Of a stretch of DNA of 21,712 nucleotides, positions 14,964 through 21,712 are shown in pieces (the stretch's first letter is position 1; each line of letters begins with the position of its first letter). Source of the DNA: Odoribacter sp. UBA944 (GTDB lineage: Bacteria; Bacteroidota; Bacteroidia; Bacteroidales; Marinifilaceae); NCBI GenBank assembly GCA_002293375.1, contig DBDA01000014.1:18121-39832 (forward strand). Reading direction: 5' to 3'. A program made the translations under genes and the position numbers. Below the pieces are notes generated by a model. The model worked only from the letters and a program-made list of their open reading frames with translations, made no database searches and was not told the DNA's origin.

Positions 14964-17900
14964 TTATTTGAAGGCTTTCTCCGACAAGCCCGGGCCGTTG
15001 AGTTTCAATTTGTCAAAATAGTCCGGTACCGGTTTCCCAAGAAGTTTGTCCACATACATCCGGGCCATGTATTGGGCCAGCATAAAACCGTGTCCCCGCA
15101 TGCCGATAAACAATCCAAGTTCCGGATCCACTGTGTACCGGGGTTCCACATAATACCCGGACCACGCCGCCTGCACACCCACGCCAGCCAGATCCGGCAA
15201 CCACTCCACAAAGAGTTCGCTTACGATCTCCAGAAAGGATTTGGTCGTCTGGTTCAAGCTTTTGTCCACACGCATGGCGTCCAATTTCGGAGAGGCACAC
15301 CCGATGATCTGCCCGGTGGAGGCCAATTGCTGTCCATACACCGCAGAGAATCCCTTGTAATCCCTCCGGTCGATCAGCATGTCCAGGTTATTTCCATCCT
15401 TGCCGATCAGCGGCAGCCGACGGGTAATAAACGCCTGGTGCCGCACCGAATAAAGCCCGGCATCGATACCCATGCTCTCGCACAATTTTCCGGCACCGGC
15501 ACCCAATGCATTGACAAATAATTCTGTCCGGTATTCCACATATTTCTTATCGTGCGTCAATACCAGCACATTCGTGTATTTTCCATCTTTGGTGGCTTCT
15601 AATACCCGGCAATCCTCCAAAACGGTCCCGCCAGCGACAATCCCCTTGTTCCGGATCAGATCTACCACCTTTCCGGGCGTTGCCTGCCAGCACTCTTCCG
15701 TCAAAAGAGCGGCTACATATTTCTTGGATCGCGGGTTGAAATATGGAGAGATCTCCTCACGGAACTGTTTCGGGTCGATCATCTCCGCTTTCGACCAGGA
15801 TTTGCTTGCTTCCAGCGCCCGGTACGTCTCTTCGTCGTGGGCGAAATTCACATACCGGATGGAGCGGTAATCAATGTTCGAATCGTTTTGTAACTCCTTG
15901 AAAATGGAATGATTCTTAGAAGCGATCTCCGCCAGTTCCGGTAACGAGAAAGCAGTCCGTCCGCCGGCGATATTCCGCCAGGAAGAGCCGCGTTCCGCAT
16001 TGATCAGCACCGGATTCATTCCAGCCTCGGCCATGTACCGGAACAGAGCGCTTCCGGCAATCCCTCCACCGGCAATCAGAGCACCCACCTCCACTTTCCG
16101 GCAAAGATCACGGTTGGCTACCTGGTATACATCTCCTTTTTCGGCCGGATACAACTCGCCCAATGTCAATTGATTGGAGAGCGGAGCACGAGGCGCAGCA
16201 TCGCCTGTCAATTCAATACCGTGGGCCCTCAACGCCTGCCGCAATCTCGGGATGCACCGTTTCCCCCGGCAAGGCCCCATTCCCAGGTGGGTGGTGTGTT
16301 TCACCTCGTCGATGGAGATAAAAGAGCGGTCTCCCACCACCTGCAACACCTCTTCCAACTTCACATCGTCGCAATGACAAATAAAGGTTTCCCCTTTCTC
16401 TTCCTTCAGTAGCGGGATCATCTTCAACGGTTCGGGGTAGTTGGTTTTCACCACGAATCCCCGCACATGTGTCAACTCTTCTCCCTGTATTGTCTGGGAT
16501 TTGACCCGGGCCACGTTGGTCTTATTCGGTTTGTGCAATATTTTTTCAATGAGTCCCTCTCCCAATTTTTCCCCGTCGTTATTCACCAGGTAAACTTCCT
16601 GTCCCTCTTTCGCCTCGTATTCAATCGGCAGAAAAAGGGTATTTTTCTTCAAATTGTATCCGAAAATAGCCAGACCCGGACACTGGTATACACACTCCAT
16701 ACACCCAATGCACCTGTCAAAGTCGATCCGGGGAACAGCAGAAGTACTCTCTTTGGTAATGGCGCCGTGCGGACAGGCAAAAGAGCAGGGATTGCAGGCA
16801 AAACCATACAGGCAATCAGCTTGCACGAACCCACGCTCCGCCATCCGTTCCGGCGCCGGCAACAGGGGTTCGTTTAACACCCGCACCGGATGCTGCTGGG
16901 AATCGATGTACTCTTTGGACAACAACAGGTAATCGTCATAATTCAGGCGTATCCCCAACTCCATCATGATCTGCATGGCCGTATGCCTGCCTTTGAGCAC
17001 CGCACTGGTCCCTTCGCCGATCCGGACCGCATCCCCGGCAGCAAAACAACGTTCACCGAACACCTCTTTTCCCTTGACCCAAAGCTGATTGTCCGAAATC
17101 AACCCCGTACAGATGTTGATGACGTCTATTCCTTCTATGATCTTCTCAGTTCCGGGTACCGGGCAGAATCCCTCGCATTTGGCCACTACGGCCCCACATA
17201 TACCGTCCCCTTTTTCATTGGGGATCGCTTTTAACAGAATGTGAGAGGTCATCACCGGTATCGCCAGCCGCCGCACCCGGTTCGCCTGCACGGGGAATCC
17301 TCCTTCCCGCGGCTGCGCTTCTATGATCGCCTTTACGCAAGCGCCCGCCTGCATCAACTGGTACGAAGTCAGGTAACCGATGTTCCCGGCCCCTACAGTC
17401 AATACGTTTTTACCCAGCAAGGTCAACTCATTGTTCATCATTTTCTGCACAACGGCCGCCGTATAGACACCCGGCAGATCGTCGTTCTCAAAAGCCGGCA
17501 TAAAGGGAATGGCTCCCGTCGCCACCACTAAATAATCGGCATCGACAAAAAAGAGCTCCTCCGTTTCCAGGTTCTTGACGGCGACCCGCTTGCCTTCCAA
17601 CAGATCCCAAACCGTGGAGTTCAGGTAGATGCCATCGGTATGTTCCCCAGCCAATGTTTTCGCAATATCAAATCCACGCATTCCTCCAAAACGCTTCTCT
17701 TTTTCAAAAAAGAAAAACTGGTGGGTCTGCATAGTAAATTGTCCGCCAATCTTGTCGTTGTTATCGATGACAATGTTGTCGATTCCATACTTGTTGAACT
17801 CTTCGCGCACTGCCAATCCAGCCGGCCCAGCGCCGATAATGACCACCGTTGTACGCAGGATCCGCTTCACCGCCTGCGGCTTGGAATGGCCAGCTTTCGG

Positions 17901-18194
17901 CATTTCCTGGTCGGAAACTTCCGCCACCTCTTTTACCCCGTCTACCTTGGTGATGCAGATGCGGCGGATCTTTCCATCCACCAGCATCTCACAGGCGCCA
18001 CACTTTCCGATCCCACACTCCAGCGAACGACAACGTCCTTCGATGCTGTGGCTGTGCACGGGCAATCCGGCCCGGTGCAGGGCAGCCGCAATGGTATAGC
18101 CGCTTTCCGCCTCGATTTTCCGTCCGTTGTAATGAAAATATACTTTCTCCCTAACGGGCACTTCCAATATCGGGTGGTGTTCAATCTTCGACAT
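14964..18194 (-). CDS. Multidomain FAD/Fe-S oxidoreductase (OoxA/HcnB-like fused to DAO/HcnC-like)
   Basis: One 1076-residue chain joins modules that usually are separate subunits of HcnABC-, opine- and sarcosine-oxidase-like enzymes. In order: a [2Fe-2S] domain (C60, C65, C68, C80; CGIGKCGAC); a pyridine-nucleotide/FAD module starting IIGAGPAGLA (119-128); two [4Fe-4S] sites (C460-C466-C469-C473 and C494-C497-C500-C504); a BFD-like [2Fe-2S] site (C605, C607, C641, C646); and a DAO-type FAD domain starting IAGGGIAGS (706-714). It probably oxidises an amino- or N-substituted acid and passes electrons on. The substrate is unknown. ATG 18194 is preferred to GTG 18200. It leads a unit with cvfB. 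Confidence 0.85.
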   Translation of the reverse strand: MSKIEHHPILEVPVREKVYFHYNGRKIEAESGYTIAAALHRAGLPVHSHSIEGRCRSLECGIGKCGACEMLVDGKIRRICITKVDGVKEVAEVSDQEMPKAGHSKPQAVKRILRTTVVIIGAGPAGLAVREEFNKYGIDNIVIDNNDKIGGQFTMQTHQFFFFEKEKRFGGMRGFDIAKTLAGEHTDGIYLNSTVWDLLEGKRVAVKNLETEELFFVDADYLVVATGAIPFMPAFENDDLPGVYTAAVVQKMMNNELTLLGKNVLTVGAGNIGYLTSYQLMQAGACVKAIIEAQPREGGFPVQANRVRRLAIPVMTSHILLKAIPNEKGDGICGAVVAKCEGFCPVPGTEKIIEGIDVINICTGLISDNQLWVKGKEVFGERCFAAGDAVRIGEGTSAVLKGRHTAMQIMMELGIRLNYDDYLLLSKEYIDSQQHPVRVLNEPLLPAPERMAERGFVQADCLYGFACNPCSFACPHGAITKESTSAVPRIDFDRCIGCMECVYQCPGLAIFGYNLKKNTLFLPIEYEAKEGQEVYLVNNDGEKLGEGLIEKILHKPNKTNVARVKSQTIQGEELTHVRGFVVKTNYPEPLKMIPLLKEEKGETFICHCDDVKLEEVLQVVGDRSFISIDEVKHTTHLGMGPCRGKRCIPRLRQALRAHGIELTGDAAPRAPLSNQLTLGELYPAEKGDVYQVANRDLCRKVEVGALIAGGGIAGSALFRYMAEAGMNPVLINAERGSSWRNIAGGRTAFSLPELAEIASKNHSIFKELQNDSNIDYRSIRYVNFAHDEETYRALEASKSWSKAEMIDPKQFREEISPYFNPRSKKYVAALLTEECWQATPGKVVDLIRNKGIVAGGTVLEDCRVLEATKDGKYTNVLVLTHDKKYVEYRTELFVNALGAGAGKLCESMGIDAGLYSVRHQAFITRRLPLIGKDGNNLDMLIDRRDYKGFSAVYGQQLASTGQIIGCASPKLDAMRVDKSLNQTTKSFLEIVSELFVEWLPDLAGVGVQAAWSGYYVEPRYTVDPELGLFIGMRGHGFMLAQYMARMYVDKLLGKPVPDYFDKLKLNGPGLSEKAFK

Positions 18195-18259
18195 ATCCAC
18201 AATTTTTAAATAATTGATTTTTGAGTGTTTGATTTGGGTAAACCTACGGAAAAAACCAC

Positions 18260-18287
18260 AAAAAAAAGCTGACTTTTATCAACTTTT
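18260..18287 (-). terminator. Terminator after the mazG unit
   Basis: On the minus strand AAAAGTTGA pairs with TCAGCTTTT (one G-U wobble) around TAAAAG, and a run of eight T's follows. It lies 26 bases after the stop at 18313 and before the oxidoreductase start. Confidence 0.75.
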
Positions 18288-18312
18288 CTTGCAACGATGC
18301 GTTTTCGCTTTT

Positions 18313-18660
18313 TTAGGAAATCTTTTCAAACAGGAAATACCCTTCCACCCCCTGTCCGTCTATGCTTACTCCCTTAATTACAGAAGGCTCCACAAGCACA
18401 CCGAACCAACTGTCCAATTCGTACTCCATGTTGAAATCGGAATGGATCACATCAAACTCCCGCGCCTCTAACCACATTTTTCGGCCATCTACTTCCCCCT
18501 CCAGAAACTCCTGGATCATGGAGACGTTCCCATTCTCTGTTTTATCCATAAAGATGATGCGTCCGGAGAGCTTCTCTCCATCCTGTTCCAGTGTCACTTC
18601 ACCCTCCACCGTTCCATATCCGTACTGCTCCCGGTACCTCCATTTGCCGTTTAGATCCAT
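18313..18660 (-). CDS. Small conserved-type protein, function unknown
   Basis: I do not recognise a family for this 115-residue protein. Its sequence alternates short hydrophobic and charged strands (GKWRYREQYGYGTVEGEVTLEQ, IKGVSIDGQGVEGYFLFEKIS), which suggests a small beta-barrel or lipocalin-like fold. No signal peptide or cysteine is seen. Its ATG (18660) is 3 bp after the mazG stop, so translation is coupled to mazG, and a terminator follows. Any link to nucleotide metabolism rests only on this arrangement. Confidence 0.75.
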   Translation of the reverse strand: MDLNGKWRYREQYGYGTVEGEVTLEQDGEKLSGRIIFMDKTENGNVSMIQEFLEGEVDGRKMWLEAREFDVIHSDFNMEYELDSWFGVLVEPSVIKGVSIDGQGVEGYFLFEKIS

Positions 18661-18663
18661 GTG

Positions 18664-19455
18664 CTACAATCCTCTCTTTTTCGCTTCCTGCCAGTACGCT
18701 TCCATCTCCTCCAAACGCATTTCCGGCAATTTTTTTCCGGCCTCTTCCGCCCGATCCTCTAAAAACGTAAAGCGACGAATAAATTTCCGATTGGTTTTTT
18801 CCAAAGCGTTTTCCGGATTGATACCATACAGCCGGGCTGCATTGACAATAGCGAACATAAAATCTCCAAACTCCTGCTCCGCTTTCTCCGAATCCCCTTT
18901 CCGGATCTCGGTTTCCAACTCCTCCAGCTCCTCCCGCACCTTTTCCCACACCTCTTCCCGGTTGGTCCAATCAAACCCCGCCCCCCGGGCCTTGTCTTGC
19001 ATACGGTACGCTTTTACCAAAGCCGGCAACGAAACAGGCACGCCGCTCAATACCCGCTTTTTGCGGTCTTTCTCCTGCAATTTCAACTGTTCCCAATTCC
19101 GCAACACCTCCTGTTCGTTCTCCACTTTGACATCCCCGTAAATGTGCGGATGACGGTAACGCAACTTCTCCCCGATCACCAATAGCACATCTCCGATGTC
19201 AAATCGCCCCTCCTCTTCCGCGATCCGGGCGTAAAACAGGATGTGCATAATCAGGTCTCCCAACTCCTTTTTCACTTCGTCCGCATCACCCGACAGGATA
19301 GCATCGCCCAATTCATACAATTCTTCTATAGAAAGGCTCCGCAAGGACTCCCAAGTCTGTTTTTTGTCCCAGGGACACTCCCGCCGCAAGGTTTCGATGA
19401 TTTTCACCAATTCGACAAATGCCTCTGTTTTGTGTTGTAATTTTTCGTCGTTCAT
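18664..19455 (-). CDS. mazG: Nucleoside triphosphate pyrophosphohydrolase MazG
   Basis: MazG hydrolyses NTPs and dNTPs to the monophosphate and pyrophosphate, cleaning out non-canonical nucleotides and affecting ppGpp levels in E. coli. At 263 residues this is the usual two-domain length. The N-terminal half has the CPWDKKQTW motif, then SIEELYELGDAI and EVKKELGDLIMHILF, matching the EExxE...ExxD metal site. The second half repeats the pattern (VREELEELETEI, EQEFGDFMFAIV). It heads a unit with the small unknown gene. A plausible promoter is at 19656-19663, about 200 bp upstream, beyond a long fold-back repeat. Confidence 0.95.
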   Translation of the reverse strand: MNDEKLQHKTEAFVELVKIIETLRRECPWDKKQTWESLRSLSIEELYELGDAILSGDADEVKKELGDLIMHILFYARIAEEEGRFDIGDVLLVIGEKLRYRHPHIYGDVKVENEQEVLRNWEQLKLQEKDRKKRVLSGVPVSLPALVKAYRMQDKARGAGFDWTNREEVWEKVREELEELETEIRKGDSEKAEQEFGDFMFAIVNAARLYGINPENALEKTNRKFIRRFTFLEDRAEEAGKKLPEMRLEEMEAYWQEAKKRGL

Positions 19456-19479
19456 AACCGGTTTTTCCGAATTCTTCTT

Positions 19480-19642
19480 AGAGTTTGTTTAAATTCTTCC
19501 GTCGAAGCTATTTTTTAGTTATTTTTGATTCCATTTTCTGTCGGAAATGAGGCGCATAGTGGTTCTATGTAATGAGTTCCCGGCAGAAAACAGAGACAAA
19601 ATGGCAAAAAAGAGCAGGAGAGGAAAATTTCAAACAAGCTCT
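19480..19642. repeat. Long imperfect fold-back repeat between mazG and phoH
   Basis: About 163 bp folds back on itself. The outer ends are AGAGTTTGTTTAAATTC (19480 onwards) and the reverse complement of AGAGCTTGTTTGAAATT (ending 19642). Inside, TTTTCTGTCGGAAATGAG pairs with a copy ending in CCCGGCAGAAAAC. The apex is CATAG (19555-19559), TGGTT, CTATG (19565-19569). The architecture matches the repeat at 8398-8526. It lies between divergent genes, so it is not simply a terminator. Confidence 0.8.
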
Positions 19643-19655
19643 CCATTTGGCGTTG

Positions 19656-19663
19656 CAAAATTA
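19656..19663 (-). promoter_or_regulatory. Probable -7 element of the mazG promoter
   Basis: On the minus strand TAATTTTG followed by CAACG is a perfect TAnnTTTG. The -33 position (about 19 bases upstream) reads ATG, not TTG. A transcript from here would cross the fold-back repeat before reaching mazG, giving a leader of about 190 bases. Confidence 0.55.
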
Positions 19664-19683
19664 CAGGTTTTATCGGAAGATTC

Positions 19684-20661
19684 ATGACAGAGAGAAGAAT
19701 AAGTATTGGAAATATAGATCCTATTGATTTCTACGGAATTAACAATTCCAAATTCAACCTGTTGAAAGAATATTTTCCCAAACTGAAACTAATCGCCCGG
19801 GGCGACGAGATCATCCTGCAGGGAGAAGAAAAAGAGATCGAATTGCTGGCTGCCAAATTGGACGCCCTGCTGGAACACTACCACCGCTACAACATGCTGA
19901 CAGTGGCTAATCTGAAACGGATCATATTGGAAGACAATCAGGTAGAAGATCCGGAAGATCCCGATTCGGTCATTCTGTTCGGTAACTCCGGCAAAGCGAT
20001 CCGGGCGCGTACCGCCAACCAGCGGAAATTGGTGGAGTTGGCCGGCAGCAACGATTTGCTGTTTGCCACCGGGCCGGCCGGGTCCGGCAAGACCTATACT
20101 GCCATTGCTTTGGCCGTCAGAGCCTTAAAAAACCGGGAGGTGAAACGAATCGTCCTCAGCCGCCCTGCCGTAGAAGCCGGCGAAAGTTTGGGATTCCTGC
20201 CCGGCGACCTGAAAGAGAAGGTAGACCCCTACCTGCAACCCTTGTACGACGCCCTGGCCGACATGATCCCGTCCAAAAAACTGGAAGATTACTTAGCAAC
20301 GGATATTATCCAGATCGCTCCACTTGCTTACATGCGGGGACGTACCCTGAACGATGCATTTGTCATTCTGGACGAGGCGCAGAATACAACCCGCAACCAA
20401 TTAAAAATGTTCCTGACCCGCATGGGTGTCAGTGCAAAGTTTGTTATTACCGGAGATATGAGCCAGATCGACCTGCCGCGCAAAAGTGATTCCGGCCTGA
20501 TCCACGCGTTCCGGATCCTGCACGGCATCCCCGGAATTGCCGTAGTGGAATTTGACGAAAACGACATCATCCGCCACAAGCTGGTAAAAGCCATCGTAAA
20601 AGCCTACGACCGGGAGAGCGGAAAACTACCCGCTGAAAACGAAAAATCCAAACAATCCTAA
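19684..20661 (+). CDS. phoH: PhoH-family ATPase
   Basis: This 325-residue cytoplasmic protein is a PhoH-like ATPase. After an N-terminal KH-like region (about 1-100) comes Walker A GPAGSGKT (130-137), then the PhoH signature SRPAVEAGESLGFLPGDLKEK (around 158-178), Walker B VILDEAQN and the GDMSQIDLP motif. The cellular role is unclear; relatives are linked to phosphate stress in E. coli and to RNA metabolism. The ATG at 19684 is the natural start. Only 12 bp separates it from purC, so the two are co-transcribed. No convincing TAnnTTTG lies immediately upstream; the nearest is TATTTTTG at 19520-19527, inside the fold-back repeat. Confidence 0.95.
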   Translation: MTERRISIGNIDPIDFYGINNSKFNLLKEYFPKLKLIARGDEIILQGEEKEIELLAAKLDALLEHYHRYNMLTVANLKRIILEDNQVEDPEDPDSVILFGNSGKAIRARTANQRKLVELAGSNDLLFATGPAGSGKTYTAIALAVRALKNREVKRIVLSRPAVEAGESLGFLPGDLKEKVDPYLQPLYDALADMIPSKKLEDYLATDIIQIAPLAYMRGRTLNDAFVILDEAQNTTRNQLKMFLTRMGVSAKFVITGDMSQIDLPRKSDSGLIHAFRILHGIPGIAVVEFDENDIIRHKLVKAIVKAYDRESGKLPAENEKSKQS

Positions 20662-20673
20662 TATACTATTTCC

Positions 20674-21621
20674 ATGAACACTATCACAAAAACCGATTTT
20701 CACTTCCCCGGACAAAAAAACGTATACACCGGGAAAGTTCGCGATGTATACAACATACAGGACAATTACCTGGTCATGGTGGTTTCCGACCGGATATCGG
20801 CGTTTGACGTCGTGCTGCCGGAAGGAATACCCTACAAAGGGCAGGTACTGAACCAGATCGCTGCAAAATTCTTAGACGCCACCGCCGGCATCGTTCCCAA
20901 CTGGAAGATAGCCACCCCGGACCCAATGGTCACCGTCGGGCACCTATGCGAACCGTTTAAGGTGGAGATGGTGATCCGCGGCTATCTGGCGGGCAGTTCC
21001 TGGCGCAGTTACAAAGCCGGGGAACGCTCCATCTGCGGCCTTCCCCTGCCCGACGGCATGGTGGAGAACCAGAAATTTGCTACGCCTCTCATCACACCCA
21101 CCACCAAAGCCGACGAAGGGCACGACGAAAACATCTCCAAAGAGGAGATCATCGCCCAGGGATTGGTCAGCCGGGAAGATTATGAACTATTGGAAAAATA
21201 CACGATGGAGCTATTCCTGAAGGGTTCCGAAATGGCGGCGGAAAAAGGGTTGATTTTAGTAGATACCAAATACGAATTCGGCAAAAAGAACGGCAAGATC
21301 TACCTGATCGATGAAATCCACACTCCCGACTCTTCCCGTTATTTTTATGCGGACGGATACGAGGAACGACTCAGGAAGGGAGAAAAACAGAAACAACTCT
21401 CCAAAGAGTTTGTACGAGAATGGTTGATGGAGAACGGATTTCAGGGACAACCCGGACAACGGGTACCGGAAATGACCCCGGCGGTGATCAAAGGCATTTC
21501 CGAACGCTACATCGAACTGTACGAAAATTTAACCGGGCAAAAGTTTGTCAAAGCCGAAAGCACCGGTATCCCAGAACGCATCGAAAAGAATGTTACCGAA
21601 TACCTGAACAGCCTTCAATAA
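20674..21621 (+). CDS. purC: Phosphoribosylaminoimidazole-succinocarboxamide synthase PurC
   Basis: SAICAR synthase joins aspartate to CAIR with ATP in purine synthesis. The 315-residue length is the longer form of the family. Family motifs are visible: YTGKVRDVY near the start, VVSDRISAFDVVLPEGIPYKG, the EMVIRGYLAGSSWRSY region, LVDTKYEFG and IDEIHTPDSSRYF. It is the second gene of a pair with phoH. The stop codon lies in the loop of a small hairpin followed by six T's. Confidence 0.97.
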   Translation: MNTITKTDFHFPGQKNVYTGKVRDVYNIQDNYLVMVVSDRISAFDVVLPEGIPYKGQVLNQIAAKFLDATAGIVPNWKIATPDPMVTVGHLCEPFKVEMVIRGYLAGSSWRSYKAGERSICGLPLPDGMVENQKFATPLITPTTKADEGHDENISKEEIIAQGLVSREDYELLEKYTMELFLKGSEMAAEKGLILVDTKYEFGKKNGKIYLIDEIHTPDSSRYFYADGYEERLRKGEKQKQLSKEFVREWLMENGFQGQPGQRVPEMTPAVIKGISERYIELYENLTGQKFVKAESTGIPERIEKNVTEYLNSLQ

Positions 21622-21632
21622 AGCTGTTTTTT
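21607..21632 (+). terminator. Terminator overlapping the purC stop
   Basis: AACAGC (21607-21612) pairs with GCTGTT (21623-21628) around a 10-base loop that contains the purC TAA. A run of six T's follows at 21627-21632. Confidence 0.55.
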
Positions 21633-21654
21633 CCATAGGAAACTGTTCACAAAC

Positions 21655-21688
21655 AAAAAACCTTCCGTATAAAATATACGGAAGGTTT
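21655..21688 (-). terminator. Strong terminator, probably of the rRNA operon
   Basis: AAACCTTCCGTATA (21658-21671) pairs perfectly with TATACGGAAGGTTT (21675-21688) around AAA. Read on the minus strand the stem is followed by a T-rich run, and it sits a few bases after the 5S-like sequence, so it should stop transcription leaving the window from the right. Confidence 0.8.
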
Positions 21689-21690
21689 CA

Positions 21691-21712
21691 AATTCGGCGT
21701 CTTCCTACTCTC
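21691..21712 (-). rRNA. rrf: 5S rRNA, 3' end (partial, runs off window edge)
   Basis: On the minus strand the last bases read GAGAGTAGGAAGACGCC then GAATT. This is the usual end of bacterial 5S rRNA (GGAGAGTAGG...CGCCG). Only about 22 bases are inside the window, so the call rests on this short match plus the strong terminator just downstream. An rRNA operon would then continue to the right on the minus strand. Confidence 0.65.

Overview
The window looks like a chromosomal segment of a Bacteroidales bacterium (phylum Bacteroidota). The evidence is that several intergenic regions carry the Bacteroidota housekeeping promoter (TTG, about 19 bp, then TAnnTTTG), that there are several Bacteroidota-typical families (DUF2795, DUF4831, DUF3127), and that mazG and phoH-purC have relatives in such genomes. 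Base composition is near 50% G+C in genes and AT-rich between them. The genus cannot be fixed from this sequence alone.

Layout. 1-1832 or slightly beyond is the right part of an IS21-family insertion sequence: the 3' part of istA, all of istB, and an end rich in GGGGTCAA repeats. 1833-2201 is a gene-free stretch with an imperfect inverted repeat and two small hairpins. Then, on the minus strand, come a small DUF2795 gene and a two-gene unit (DUF4831 exported protein, then a ClC-CBS anion transporter). A divergent promoter region separates these from a plus-strand POT-family peptide transporter. Next are tRNA-Gln(CTG) with its own promoter and terminator, and a SAM-dependent methyltransferase starting only 20 bp after that terminator. 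A long fold-back repeat separates it from the minus-strand pair tex plus a Cys-rich acidic protein of unknown function.

Tex is divergent from a plus-strand run: a LolD-like ABC ATPase, two tandem FKBP prolyl isomerases (one predicted cytoplasmic, one lipoprotein) and a DUF3127 OB-fold-like protein with an SSB-like acidic tail. After a strong bidirectional terminator the minus strand carries mazG, a small unknown protein, a 1076-residue multidomain FAD/Fe-S oxidoreductase and a CvfB-like S1 protein. On the plus strand phoH and purC follow. The right edge cuts into what appears to be the 3' end of a 5S rRNA gene on the minus strand, with its terminator facing purC.

Most of the window is ordinary housekeeping DNA plus one IS. 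The less ordinary parts are the fold-back intergenic repeats with related ends (8347-8526 and 19480-19642), the second of which probably lies in the mazG leader; the fused oxidoreductase, which joins modules usually found as separate subunits; and a few poorly described conserved proteins. I found no CRISPR array, phage module, toxin-antitoxin pair or recognisable defence system.
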